A stretch of DNA of 64,000 bases from contig NXFV01000866.1 in assembly GCA_002803225.1 (NCBI GenBank), positions 1-64,000 of the forward strand, read 5' to 3'. Below the pieces are notes generated by a model, which did no database searches, was not told where the DNA came from, and worked only from the letters and a program-made list of their open reading frames with translations. Positions 23,318 through 35,703 of this stretch are shown here, one piece after another. The position numbers and the translations under genes are program-made. The stretch comes from Gamarada debralockiae. Its lineage: Eukaryota > Ascomycota > Leotiomycetes > Helotiales > Hyphodiscaceae. Within the stretch, counting starts at the first letter, position 1. Each line of letters begins with the position of its first letter.

Positions 23318-25410
23318 GTTTTGGAGGACAAGTAAAGTAACATCGTGATAGGTGTTTTATTGTTGATGGTTATGAATGTATAATGTGGCGTTTCTCTGGA
23401 CCACTGGGATGGATGGGAGGCAGGATCTCTGAAATGAGCTGATGATTGATGATGCGTCCAGCTGGATCAAAACTTGCTTTGGGCATTATAATATGTAATC
23501 ATAACAATGCTTTCTCTAAGAAACAGGTAGCCACTAATTCGTACCTCCGTACGTCCTCAAATTCGTACCTTTGTGCTCCCTGTTAAATATTAGACGCTGG
23601 CCCCACTACCCCTGAAATAAGCGAGGAAATCCAAGAGGATCCGACAAGAGATAGGGGGCTGCATTCATCACCCTCGTAGTAAAGGTCGGTTCTTAGTAAC
23701 CATCGCTCCTTTTTCTTTAAAGAGGAATTTATTTGATGGAAAGAAAGAATTAAACTAGGCAATCGCTAATGGAGGAAGAAAGGAAGGGAAATTAGCGAGA
23801 AGTTCGGCTTCTCATAGGAGGTCGGAGCAAGAGTAAAATCCATAATTAGATTTTCTTCTCTCTTTAAAGCACGGGAGTTTCCTTTGCTATTTTTGAGATA
23901 AAACGGGTGTTGTTGACTTCAAGTAATCGAAAAGAGAACGAGGTGGGGAGATTTCCTTAACATGTTCTAGAAGCTTCAGTCCCACGAGTTCGTTATCAAT
24001 TAAAAGATGGTTGCTTTATTACACATTCTAGGTTTGAATGTCACACATATTGAAAGTCTATGAGAATTAATTACACAGTTATAGATGAGGGGCCAAGACA
24101 GGTGTTTGGGGGTTTGGAATGCAATTACTAGCACCAAGCTTGATATATATTTTCCTCGGAAATCTCATAAGCCTGTCTCTCCAATAGTGGCTACAAAATC
24201 CTTTTTGCCTTGGTACCGTTCTCAAAACAATTTGTCAACTCCAGCAAGGGCTTCCTCTATTTCCTCGAACTCACACTTTCCAGTCTCTCTACGATTGAAG
24301 ACACTGTAGAAATATTCCTCTCGAAGGAAATGCGTTCGGATATAGTATAGCAAAATGTCGGAAGAAATCGCATTGATGTTTTCTCACCTTCCCCATACTC
24401 GGGTGGAGTTCGAACTTCTCTCATGGCACTCGCTTCATCAACTTGAGGTCGTTGAAATCGTGCAAATGAAGAGGAATGAGCGAAACGTGGAGCTGGTAAT
24501 GGTGTTGCCATGGCGTACAACCACGAATTGCCGATTAAGAATAGGTGATTAAAGAAGTATGCAAGGATGAGTCTAAGGTTCTAAAGCAGGAGCGAGAATA
24601 TGGTGGAGCTCACAGAGATCGAAGACCGATGGCTTCTGGCCATCAAGTTGCTGCTCAAGGAGCTTTTAGATCAGCGCTTGGCCGAATGGCGGTATTGTAG
24701 CCTTCATCGGCCCTATGATATAGCTCGAAAGCTCTATGACGACAACATTAATGGGAAGGCCAGAATATTTTTCGGGTGGCTCTCAAATTTATCCTACTTG
24801 AAATTCGGACTCGTCTTGTGGAAATAGACCAAGCCTCAAAGCCAGAGAACCGAGCCCCCCATACAGCAAAATCGCCGCGGCATATTTCGCCTTAGGTGGC
24901 CCTATTTAGAGGATGGTACTCTCATTCCAGCACATTCGCATCCTATTTATGCTAACACGATCCTCTCTTATGAATATGTCATACAGAAGACAGGAGAGAG
25001 GAGCGGGTATAACTTCATACATTCAGACTCCCCATGCCCTGGCATTCCCAGGACGATACGATCTCCCAGCGCCAGCACACTGCCAGCAACGTACGAATTT
25101 ACTCTCACTTCATGACCAAAAAGTGAAGCCACATGCCCAGCGTTATAGTGATCAACTAAATTCTGTCTTAGGCATCTGAACGTGTAAGCCTCCCCGTTTC
25201 ATGACCACCGTCGCAAGACAGCTCCAGTCACGCCGCAAAGGTAAATCTTCCCACCTCAGAAACTCGCCATTCTCGGACGCCAAGTCATATCACACGTATT
25301 TTATATGTCACAAAGTGGTGGCCTAGTCATCTCTCTAAATTCTAAAGAGCATGGTATAATTGAAGGTATCTAGCTTCGCATAAGTGACGGGGGCCGAACA
25401 TATACGGACA

Positions 25411-25458
25411 AGCAACACCAACGACGACAACTACAACGACGATAATAACGACACCAAC
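25411..25458. repeat. Imperfect AAC/GAC trinucleotide-like repeat
   Basis: The stretch is made of AAC, GAC, TAC and GAT triplets in a purine/A-rich context within the gene-poor region. It looks like a degenerate microsatellite. Confidence 0.5.
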
Positions 25459-26193
25459 TATTGCTCCATCGCCTTCCACCTAGGGCCGGCTTCAGACGTA
25501 TTTTTACTTCTTGAATCTTGCCAGCATTATTCTTTGCCAATATCCAATCATGTATCAAACAATATTCCAGCACAACCACCACACAGTTTCTCGAAGTTCC
25601 ATTTCATTTATGCCATGGAAACCACAGAAATTCTATGGTACTCTCCAGATACTCTATTTAAATACTTCTCGAGAGCGGCTAAGTTTCGGGTTCCAGCGCA
25701 CAGGTTCAATGTCGAGAATTGAAGGAAAATTAATGAGTAATTTGAGACGACGCCGCGGAAGTAGGGAGTGGAGAGGCGGAGGTGATTGAACGAGTTGTCC
25801 GAGCTAGAGGAATGCTGTGCAGACATAGGGAAGTTGATGCGGAATTTGGGTGGTGCATTTCCCACGGGTATGAGTTGGAGATGCTCAAGGTGACAGGAAT
25901 CACTCGATTCATTCAGTGATTGCCTCCTTCCACTCCTTTAACCACCGAATTCATTTAAATGGCTGACACCTTACAATCCAGCTTCCACGTCACAACTTCA
26001 CAGCCAAGGAAGCGGGATGAGTGTATGAAACTGTATTTCTATTATCTTCAAGTGTAATCTTATATATGCATCTGGCCCGTGCTAATAACGCATGATAATT
26101 GCTAAATGTAGCCAAAATGCCATGCGACCAACAAATTCCATGAAATGCCTTTTCACCACTCTATCTGTCTTCCAAGTATACGCACGATCAAAA

Positions 26194-28019
26194 TTATAAC
26201 TTGACAGGATAATTCTTCCTGATTCGACCACCAAATTTAAAGATCAATAGAGGCGCCGGAATCAGCCCGAAAGCTATAAATCCCAGAACAGAATTACCCC
26301 ATCCTAGGCCCAGCGAAGCGTACATTGAAGGGCCAGCCAAAGGCAAGAACGCACCAAAGAGCGAACGAGATACCGTGAGGGCCGCGATGCCCGAAGCAGC
26401 GAATTGAGGGAATGAATCGATGATATATGTCTGAATGGGAATAAAGATGCCCATCATACCAAATCCAAATGGAATTAAGCCGATAATTGGCACTATCCAG
26501 TGCACGGCCTTCTCAGTTGACCACCCATACCAGAAGAAAGTGATTGGGATAAAACAAGCGAAGAATATGCAGGCCGGAAGACGCATTTCGGGTTCGAAGA
26601 CGCCATTGTTTGCTTTCGTCATCCGTACGACTGTGGCGTCGGAGATTTTCGCCACGACGGCAACCCCAGTCATGAATCCGACACCCATACCAATGTAGGC
26701 GAGTCCGCAGATATCGGGTTGCCAGTGGTAGGTTTCGATGAAGACAGTGGTTATGGTCGTGAAGAGGAGGTACAGAAGCCCGTAGACGACGGCCATGTAT
26801 AAGGATAGGAGGAACACGATTGGGGATAGGAAAAGCATTTTCCAGGGACGCATGATACCGTGCCACAAGACCTGTGAAGGGGTCTGCTTAGGGCCGGATC
26901 CATCGTAGCAGCTGCGGAGCTCAGGACGATTGAGCTCTTTCTGGAGACGCTTGACCTTGCGCTGCATCAAGACCCTCGGGTTGGTCTCTCTGTTGAAGAT
27001 CTCGATGCCGATGGTGACGACAGAGGCAGCGATTAGAAGGATCCAGAATACCCATCGCCAGCCGATACGTTGCCCAATGAACCCTCCGCAGATAGGACCA
27101 ATGACAGGACCAAATAATGGACCCAGACTGTAAATTGCGGTCGCAACACCACGTCTATCGGCATGGAACAGATCGGATATTACTCCACCGCCAATCGTAA
27201 GACAACCTGCACCACCGATGCCAGCCAAGAGGCGGAAGACGATGAGGGAGGCGAGATTTGGGGCAAGAGCACAACCAATCTGCCACATGCAGAAGAAGGT
27301 ATTGGCACTAGTAAGAACTATTCGACGGCCGTAGAGCTCGGAAAGGGGTGCCAGAATCAATGGCCCGATAGCGTAGCCACAGACGAAGATGCTCACGGTC
27401 AAAGAGCTCAGAAGAAGTGACGAGTTGTGGAAGTCCTTGTCCATGAAAGAGACGGCGGGCGCAAACATGGACGAAGCCAGAGGCGAGAGGAGAGTAATGC
27501 TTGCGAGCAGGGAGAGCAGGAACCATTTCCGTGATTCAGGAAAGTTGAGGGGCATCTCTGGATCATCTTGGGATTCCCATCCAACTACTCCATTATCAAG
27601 ATCTGAGGTTGGCAGACGGGCGGGCTCGAGACGTGCTCTCTTGCTTCTGGAGGTGAGGCTCGTTGCTATTCGTGATAATTTACTTTTGGCACTGGACCGG
27701 GTGTTGATCCGTGAAATCTCTTGCTCGTCGAGGCCCTTTTGAGAACCTACATTGATAGATTCCGTAGTCTACAGAGGTTAGAACGTGCGCGTGAATGGGG
27801 ATGTGTAGGAGGACTAACATGTTGCCTAGCTAAATCATCCAAGTGGCCTTCGTCCATCTGTTCCACTTCATCATGATCGGGGTCTGGGGTTCCCACCACA
27901 CCCTGGACGGAGCTGGATTCAGCCTTCTCAATATCTGAGTGATAGGTCGATTCTGTGCCGGTTGTTCCATTTTCTTGATCTCCGCCTCTCTCAAGGTCCT
28001 TCTCAATATCGGAACCCAT
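26194..28019 (-). CDS. MFS drug:H+ antiporter (DHA1 type)
   Basis: Exons in transcript order are 28019-27819 and 27768-26194, giving 591 residues. The N-terminal 135 residues are acidic then basic and soluble. Twelve membrane segments follow from about residue 145. DHA1 signatures are LAPLSELYGRR (motif A), GIGGAGCLTIGGGVISDLF and the antiporter motif C region SLGPLFGPVIGPICGGFIG. The family exports small toxic molecules across the plasma membrane using the proton gradient, and is close to yeast Flr1 and fungal multidrug or mycotoxin exporters. The substrate cannot be read from sequence. The intron is 50 bp. No biosynthetic genes flank it, so a general detoxification role is more likely than export of a local product. 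Confidence 0.88.
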
Positions 28020-28957
28020 GTTGGCGAGGCGGGGCTTCCCAGGAAATTCAAGCAATGTAAGGGAAAGAGCAGAAGAAGACAGTAGAAGGTTGAAAGGAAG
28101 TCACGCGCAAAACGATCAAGCACCACTTTCCTACCGTGTCAAACCTTTGAAAGAAGGATTAAGAAAATAGAAAGCTAGAGAGAAAGCTAGATACTTATTT
28201 AGCAGTAGGCAACATAATAAGGAAGTTATGCAGATGGACCCCTCGGCAAAACGTTCCGTGTGCAAATCTCGAAGGGGTTGGAAGTTGATCGGGAAAATAA
28301 GTTGGAAACTCGTGGTGACAAGGGTTGTGATACGCGGCTCGGGGAGTTATGCCTTCACAATTCGTGTACTGAGGCGCTTATGCAGACATTATTCAATTTG
28401 TGCAACAAAATTGTGCAACCCCGGATTTTCACATCATTGTTATTGGCTACTGATTTTGTGCAGGTGGGGACCCCATCTGGCTAATGGTTCCCGCCGCCCC
28501 CTCTGTCATACAAAATCTTTGTGCATTATTGGACGAAACATTCAGAAAATACATCATATCAACAACACATCAACATCATATCAACATCACGTCATATCAA
28601 CAACACACCATGGCCACAGTCGTGCTTCCCAACAATGATCGTCTATATTACAACATCTGCCAATGGACTCAGCCAGACTCCCCCTTCAAACAAATCCGCT
28701 GCAATAGATAGCATTTCCAGAACAGGAAGTTCAAAATCCGAATGTCGCCCGGTTGAGGTTGAGCGGTATCTTAAGAGTGCAGTCACTCACCCAGGTCGCA
28801 CGAGACAAAAGCTGAGACTTGTACATTTTCACCATTCTTGACCGATACTGAGCCTTCAACTCTGTAAGTGAAGGGGTTCCCAACACAAAGAAACTCGACG
28901 ATTCAAAGCTATGTCTTGTTCTGGCTTGTCGACAATGTTTCCGTTACTGAAATCCCT
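28020..28957. other. Intergenic; promoter of the DHA1 transporter gene
   Basis: No gene was recognised. A short CAA/CAT-rich direct-repeat stretch lies at 28548-28610 and is read as low-complexity DNA. Open frames crossing it have no conserved content. Confidence 0.45.
28548..28610. repeat. Short imperfect direct repeats (ATATCAACAACAC / ATCAACATC)
   Basis: Several copies of ATCAACA-type words, in part separated by 18-30 bp, occur in about 60 bp. This looks like a low-complexity minisatellite. Confidence 0.5.
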
Positions 28958-30068
28958 TTATTCCACAAAGGCTGCTGTTTTCAGCGCACTGGAATGCAAC
29001 AATGAACCTCTGGACTCGAGGACTTGACAATGCGTCCATCTTGCGGTTTCTACCTTGTCGTCTGGGAGATATCTCACTACGATACGAGTGAGAGGTGTTG
29101 TATCATCTTCTAGGAGAGGAATGACATCCTTCTCGATTATGCCATCTTCGATATCAAGCCCAGTTATGTCAGCATCTTCATCGTCCTTCGGGTACGAGAA
29201 CTGGAATTCCTCTTCCTCGTCTTCCTCTGAATCCGAATCAATTTCCCCTCGTAACAGCTTGAGCATCCTGGATTTACCCCGTCTTTTGGTCTGGCTTATA
29301 TTAGCCCACATATCATCACCATCGCGTTTTGGTTGCCTTGGTTTCTGCCATTCGATCTCCGCCTCAGACAACCCCTCGCCCTTATCTCCAGACCTAGAAC
29401 CCTTTTCCCCTATAATTCATTTCACTTTTCCATCGTGGGCCTCCAGCTAACCATGAATACAACCACTCCGGGGTCCTGGCCGAGGCAGTTTCGTGGAAAT
29501 TTGGGTCGGTGATTGGTTTCAGTCCTTGGCTTCGGAAGAAAAATCCAGTGTGTCTGCAGTAGGGTGTTTGTCCCACCAATCTTGTGTGAGCTTTTCCCTG
29601 GATATATCGCATCGAGATCGAATACTCAGTCTTGTAAAGCTGCCGCGGTACGTCCATGGTATAGTGTTCAACCCAACCTAAATGTGCCGTGAAATCAACA
29701 AACACGCGCCCAGCAAGTTCTCTCCCGTTGGGATGAAAGCCATTGAATATCCAAGTAATGAAAGCCACACCGAGCTCCATAGAGGTACTATTTCCAACGG
29801 ATGGCTCAGTGAGAACTAGGGGGTTATATGATTTGAAGTCCTGTAGAAGATTGCATGGCCAACTTCATGGGCCATGGTAACTCCAGCCATGAAAATGGTC
29901 TGCAAGCGCTGCTCGCTGGATGGAGGTGAGCTTCTGATGACATCCAAGGGAATAGCAATAATCGAAAGGTACTGAGGGATATGAAGCTGCGAAATTGCAA
30001 AAGACGCAACTTTCGCAAAGCGTCCTAGAGATGGCGACAACGACGACGATGGTTATGGCCGTCACCAC
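28958..30068 (-). pseudogene. Degenerate HExxH metallopeptidase-like gene
   Basis: Three minus-strand segments in different frames form one plausible protein. The first carries a zincin motif, MAGVTMAHEVGHAIFY, near 29850-29900. A one-base loss shifts it to a second frame (FKSYNPLVLTEPSVGNSTS then MELGVAFITWIFNGFHPNG, about 29420-29850). A second one-base loss, in a G4A4G3 run near 29394-29404, shifts it to an acidic C-terminal part (EIDSDSEEDEEEEFQFSYP, ending 28958). The HEVGH signature suggests a zinc-dependent peptidase fold, but the specific family is not recognised. Both lesions are single bases, one in a homopolymer, so assembly error is a real alternative. The 5' end is unclear. Confidence 0.5.
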
Positions 30069-30295
30069 GGGCGAAGCGCTAAGAGGGTAAAGCTAGAGTC
30101 GCAAGAAAATAATCATGGCGGTAGTGGTGACGGGCAAGTCAAGACAGAGACTGACAAATTCCTTGAGAGGAGTAGTCCTTTCACTATAGCAAGTACAATG
30201 ACCCGCATCGACATCCACAACCTCTGCGAGAGCCGAAGATCTCGGGATACCACACATTGGAGCCCACGGAAGGCTGACAGCAAGGTCACCCCGAT

Positions 30296-31569
30296 TTGGA
30301 AGATCCAACGGATAAGTTTGTCGTTCAAAGACTCAACAACGACGTGTTGGATACGGCGCTAGTTCACATGTTCAAAGATGACCGAGATGCCAAAATCAAA
30401 TTAAAGCGAGCAAGCGTGAATTCCGGCAAGGGCTGGGGATGGCTGCATCTCAAAGACTTCTGCAATGATAATGGAGTGGACACCAGTGGCTCGACAGACC
30501 AAATCAAGAGACGTGTCCGGAACTGGAAGCGGCAAGAGAGAGAAGCGGTGCGTCATGCTAGGAAAGACCACGAAAACTCTCCCGAATCAGAAACAGACGA
30601 CACCTCTGAGAAGGCCGCTGCCAATCCCGAGGACTGGGCATTGAAGGAGCTGCAAACTTTCTGTCAGCAAAACGACCTCCTTGAAATAGGAACCAAAGCT
30701 CTCTGATCATCAAGGTCAAGAAATACATGAAAGAACAAGCTAGAGGTGGACTACGTGCTCACAGACGTCCCACAATGGGATCGAACAGACATCAATGGAT
30801 TCGAAGTCTACACATTCAAAGCCATCCTCGGTCAAAGCAGCGTCGCAGCCCCCAAAATCGCGCTCTTCATGGCGGGAGACTTCCCTCCAGAGGCAATCCT
30901 GATCCTCTACTTCAAGACGGATTGGTGGTCTCCACTCCAAGACCATCAGCCTCTCAGGAAACACGCGCAGAGAGACTGGGAAGTCCTACGCTTGAAAGTT
31001 GCGTGGAACTCGAGATTCGGATCTGGAAGCACACGAGCGACTGCTATCGACGTCGATGCCAAACCCAAGGTCAAATTCAGCACACCTCCACCTCTACCAC
31101 GAAGTTCCATCGCGACCGCCATCGAAGTTCCGGATTTCCCCATCGTGGCTTTCGGCGATGCTCCCACTCCCTCCGAAATAATAGACGCGGTGCGCTCCGA
31201 TCCTTCAGTAAAGCGTGACTTCGATGTCGTGGTCAAAGGAGCCAACCCCACATTCCCCGAACTCTTAACATCAATAGGAAACCGGGTTCCACGACTCGAC
31301 CAGATAATTACAGTAGGAGGTCGGTTTCAGAGAGCGAGCACGCCAATGCCGGCTACATCTGGGCTGGCGATCCTGGAGCAGATGGAGGATTATAAGAGGA
31401 TGAGGAGAATAGGAAGAAAGATTTAGAGGCGTTGATGAAGGAGCCTGAGGTGGGAGAGGCATAGGGAGAGGTATCCGCCGCCGGGAACGAGCCATATGGC
31501 GGATTTGTTCTATGCTACGAATAAGAATAATAATCCGCCACCAGAGGATGAGGATGGGAATGAGCTTTG
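30296..31569 (+). pseudogene. Degenerate SAP-domain protein gene
   Basis: One protein can be followed through several frameshifts. Frame 2 from about 30296 holds a SAP-like helix pair (GWGWLHLKDFCNDNGV). A second SAP motif, WALKELQTFCQQNDLLEIGTK, is cut by TGA at 30704 and continues in another frame as LIIKVKKYMKE. The next block, LEVDYVLTDVPQWDRTDING, returns to frame 2 up to 31426. Further shifts lead to a tail, RYPPPGTSHMADLFYATNK, ending with TGA at 31567-31569. SAP motifs usually bind AT-rich DNA in nuclear proteins. At least three to four frame changes support decay. Sequencing error is less likely here than for a single lesion. It lies head-to-head with the metallopeptidase relic. Confidence 0.65.
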
Positions 31570-33498
31570 ATCCAGAGTCGACGCGGAAGAAGCTGGTGCG
31601 GGGATGGTGTTTTGGTCTGCTTTCTCTTGGACGGTCTCGCGGCGTTCTGGAAAAGGGGGCTCGTTTCACGGAATTGGATATGGAACATCCATAATCTCGT
31701 TGGCGTTGTGGTGCAGTGGACTGAGTCTTGGGTTTTCTTTTGTGGAGCCAAACATGTGAATTCGATCAATGATATAGTCATTTCCTCAACATTGGGTCGT
31801 CGTTAGTCAGGGTAGCATCTTACATCTTAATAGAGCATCTCCAACCATCAGAAACATGCCGTCAGCACAAGCTAGACCAAACCAAACAACAAAACTCGAT
31901 CTGAACGGTTAAACTCTCAACAAAAGACAAAATACTTGGCACTTTCACAATCGTAACAATCACATGCAAAGAAACCCAAATCAACACTCAAAAGCAGCTA
32001 AATCAGCTGACTTCTAATAGAGAAGGACTTCACAACAGACTCGTACGAGTAAGCTATCTACCAAAAAGAATGCTCCATGCAACATGAGTTGTCAAAATCT
32101 TATTCAACCCATCCTCCTCATTGGCCGACCGAAAGTACTCGGATCGACGATCTCTACTATAATCTCAAGTACAACTGCCAATGAAAGGCACTCACTCACC
32201 GCTGCTCTATCGCCGATATCGTGCAACGCGTTATCGCAAACCAAAAAGGGAATCCTAAATGAAAGACACGGCTACAACCCACTGCGCTGCAGCCAGCAGG
32301 CCGAGATTTGTCCAAGATTCACCACCAGCCGTTGAAAGCACGGGAGTGAAATGATTCCTTTGGGTGGTACGAGGAAAAGACCTATCGGCTCTCTCATTGA
32401 TAAAGGATATGCAATATCATGACATGGACACGCTGCATGTACATGGCATATGTAGGAAGTTGAAGCATCTGGGCTCTCACGAAACATTTTATCTGGAGGA
32501 TTTTCGTCTACAGCGCAAGGAGCCAAGCGATGGTCTCCTCTCCGCGAGTCGCACCGCAAGCGGAAGTCTGTGCATGGAATGCTCTAGCAAAATATGGCGT
32601 CGCTTAAGTCATGTCTCACCGCTCGCTGCGAATGTGAGGGTGAAGCTTTGGGCGGAAGAATGTTTGTGTGTCTCTGCATGCAGATGCGATTTTCGGCTGC
32701 TTTTTATCCAGTTGTTGCAAAAATTATTCTTGTCCGACCAGAGAGCGAGTTTCTGGGTTTGGCGGGGTGAGTGAGAGCGACATTTCGAGACAGTCAGGTG
32801 ATGATTTGCCTCCAAAGAACTCGCTCATGAATTACGAGGTATCAGGTTTTTGGGGGGGGGGGGGGGTGGATATAAAAAATTGTTACCTCACACTGACGTA
32901 AAGAGGCAATATCAAAGGAGTCAATTGAGAGTCGAAAATTTTGCCTCGGGTGGCACTTTCTTCCTCTCATGGATATCTTGGATAGCGCACGGATAAACCA
33001 ATGCAGCCTTTCCCACCTTTCCATCCAATTCCATTCCTCAAATGCACTTCTAGCTTATCGGCTGCAATTGACATGCAGCAATTAGCAGGCTTTTGGAGGG
33101 TAATTTTGAGCCGCCCCATGCCCGACCGACTCCCAGCCCCACCATCAAACATGCGCAAGCAGCCCCAGTCTGGCCTGTCGGCTCCAATTTTCGACGTAAC
33201 AACCAGCCTAGACTCACTCCTACCATTTACCCTATAACACGACCACCGCCCCTAGATTATGTCTCCTCTTACTTTCCTGTCTTTACCGCAAGCAGCTTTC
33301 TTCTTCCCCTTCTGAAATCACTTCTAAATTGCTTTCGATAGAGACTTGGTCTCAACTGCCTGCCCCTCTACCTCTCAGGATCAATTGAGAGTATTTAAGA
33401 GGGAAGCGAAGATCGGGAATTGAATTGATTGATTTCTCTGCCAATTCCTCAATTCTCGCATCTTCGAAGTCGTAAGATTCATAAAGATCTGAATAGCA
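31570..33498. other. Intergenic, 1.9 kb
   Basis: No convincing gene was found. It holds a 15-G homopolymer (32852-32866) and the 5' flank of the next MFS gene, with CT-rich tracts near 33280-33370. Small open frames show no conserved content. Confidence 0.5.
32852..32866 (+). repeat. Poly-G homopolymer of 15
   Basis: An uninterrupted run of 15 G is preceded by a T-run and followed by TGGATATAAAAAATTG. Long G runs are rare in fungal DNA and are prone to assembly length error. Confidence 0.9.
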
Positions 33499-35217
33499 AT
33501 GGTCCTAACAAGCCAGAGATCCAATCGAGACCCCGAGAAGTTTCCCACTGTTCAATTATTCTTACTTGGTACGTCTTCTCCGATTTTTACGTCACCCGCA
33601 TCCTCGTTACCATCCCAACTCCAATTCCTCCATTCCTATTGAGAAGGTCACTGACACCACATTCCAGCCATTGTCCGCCTCGCCGAACCAATCGCTTTGA
33701 CCTCAATCTTCCCTTATGCTTGGCCACTCGTCAAGAAATTCCAAGTCGGAGACGAAAAAGATGCGTCCTTCTATGCCGGGCTTCTCATCTCCGCGTTCGC
33801 GCTCGCGGAGTCCTTGACTGGCATGTTCTGGGGTGGCCTGTCGGATCGAATTGGAAGAAAGCCTGTGTTGCTTACAGGATGTCTTGGGACGGTTATGAGT
33901 TTAGTTATGGTGGGATTTTCGTCAAATATATGGTTCGCTTTGGCCGGGAGGGCGATTGGAGGGTTCTTGAATGGGAATGTAGGAGTCATTCAAACGATGG
34001 TGGCGGAGTTGGTAACGAAACCTGAACATGAACGTAAGTTCCTACTTTTTGGATTGGGAGGATGGAAGATGCTGATTTAAATAGCAAGGGCATACTCGAT
34101 AATGCCTTTTGTCTGGTCTGTTGGGACGATAATTGGACCAGCGATTGGCGGAACGTTCGCAGATCCAGCGGTCAACTTTCCCAATACCTTCTCCCCAGAC
34201 GGACTCTTCGGACGTTTCCCCTACCTCCTCCCGAATCTCCTCTGCGCCTCCCTCCTCGTAGTCAGCATCCTAGCGGGCTATTTCCTCCTCGAAGAAACAC
34301 ACCCAGACATGCAACCCCGCATCTCCCTTCCAGACACTACCTACGTCTCCGACGAAACGCCCCTAATCGCCACAGCCGACGCAATCAAGACCCCAGCAGT
34401 CGATCTACGAGCAGAAACATACGGTACATTCGAAGGCAGCGATGATAGCAAATGGCGACATTCACACACAAAGCTCAAAACACCCAAAATCTTCACAAAA
34501 CGAGTCATTTGTCTGATCATTGCCCTGGGGATATTCACCTATCATTCAATGACGTATGATCATCTCCTTCCAATCTTCCTAGAAGATGAGCGCCGCGAAG
34601 CATTCTCTGCATTCTCCCAAGGCATGGACCTGCTCTCCTCAGCAGGCGGACTCGGTCTCAGCGTCCAGAAGGTGGGAGTCATTATGTCTATAAACGGCAT
34701 CATAGCGCTCTTCGTCCAAGCAGTGATCTTCCCACTCGCAGCTGAAACCCTTGGGATCTACCGACTGTTCATCCTCGTCACGCTACTCCATCCAGTTGCG
34801 TATTTCATCATGCCGTACCTGGTTTACCTCCCTCCCTCGCTTCTCTACCCGGGAATCTACTTCTGCCTTTCAGTCAGAAATCTGCTCTCGATCCTCGCAT
34901 ACCCCGTACTTTTGATCTTGATCAAGGAAGCTACGCCCTCGCCTTGCGTGCTGGGGAAGATCAACGGATTGGCCGCAAGCGCGGGCGCAGCGTGCAGGAC
35001 TGTGGCCCCCCCGGTGGCAGGATATCTGTATACGATGGGTTCGAAGATGGACTTTACGGGGCTGGCGTGGTATGGGAGTGCATTTGTAGCGGTTATTGGA
35101 GCTATTCAAAGCTTTTCCATCAAGCGAGTGAGATCTGATGTCGTTGAAGATGATATCGAGGAGTTCAAGAAGGAGTTACCTGTTGTGCTTATTACGGAGG
35201 TTGATGAGTGGTATTGA
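33499..35217 (+). CDS. MFS transporter (TetA/ZIFL-like, YCR023C type)
   Basis: Exons are 33499-33568, 33668-34033 and 34085-35217, giving 522 residues. Motif A reads GGLSDRIGRKPVLL. The N-half continues with AGRAIGGFLNGNVGV and the C-half with VWSVGTIIGPAIGGTFADP. About twelve membrane segments surround a central hydrophilic loop (residues about 225-285). The pattern matches the fungal group that includes yeast YCR023C and plant ZIFL proteins, organic-anion or drug exporters of the vacuole or plasma membrane. The substrate is unknown. The start ATG (MVLTSQRSNRDPEKFP) is supported by the conserved short N-terminus before VQLFLLAIVRLAEPIALTS, which is rebuilt by splicing intron 1. Confidence 0.87.
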
Positions 35218-35703
35218 ACCTCAAGGGTAGAAGACTGGTGTTGAAGAATTGGTGGGAATCAGAGATAAAAAGAGGAGTGGGACTTAGAGGAGTGGATTTG
35301 CTGGAGTTTCTGGTTATATGGGCATTGGGACGGCGTCTTGACTACGGTTTAGCAAGCGTCTGGTTTTGGTCTAGCTTTACAGTATATTACGATTGTTTTT
35401 GGGGTGTTATATACATAGGGGCTCGAGATTAGACTGGCTTTTAGGTTTATGTACATGACGAAATGAAGAAAAAAAGACATATCTAGAATTATGAACACTC
35501 GCTTCGCTGACACTTCCGTGACTGCTCGAAGCAAAACATAAAGATTCCCATAAGCAGTGAAACTCTAAATCAGGTTCGAAATTTTTCTAAAACGCTTCTG
35601 AGTTATTCTCAAACCATGTCGTCTCGTCATCTCAGCTCATTTCCTTGTATCCGTGCATATTCTTCCATCTGGTCTCATCTCACTATCTCGCTCCTCTACT
35701 TTC
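35218..35703. other. Convergent intergenic region
   Basis: This holds the 3' flanks of the MFS transporter and F-box genes. Nothing else was seen. Confidence 0.5.

Larger units (their letters stand above)
21616..26193. other. Gene-poor 4.6-kb region
   Basis: I find no intact gene. Open frames at 24355-24552, 24600-24827 and 24257-24520 lack conserved content. A possible fragment at 22819-23317 (-) is listed separately. The centre (23480-24080) is AT-rich with stops in all frames. A trinucleotide-like stretch lies at 25411-25458. Confidence 0.5.

Noticed and set aside
24355..24827. Two short plus-strand frames in the gene-poor block
   Set aside because: No conserved content and no plausible splicing into one product.
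28484..28841. Open frames across the CAA/CAT-rich repeat
   Set aside because: The His/Asn-rich text comes from low-complexity DNA; no gene structure.
26194..35217. A secondary-metabolite or resistance cluster around the two MFS genes
   Set aside because: No biosynthetic enzymes or cluster regulator lie between or beside them; only pseudogenes and intergenic DNA.
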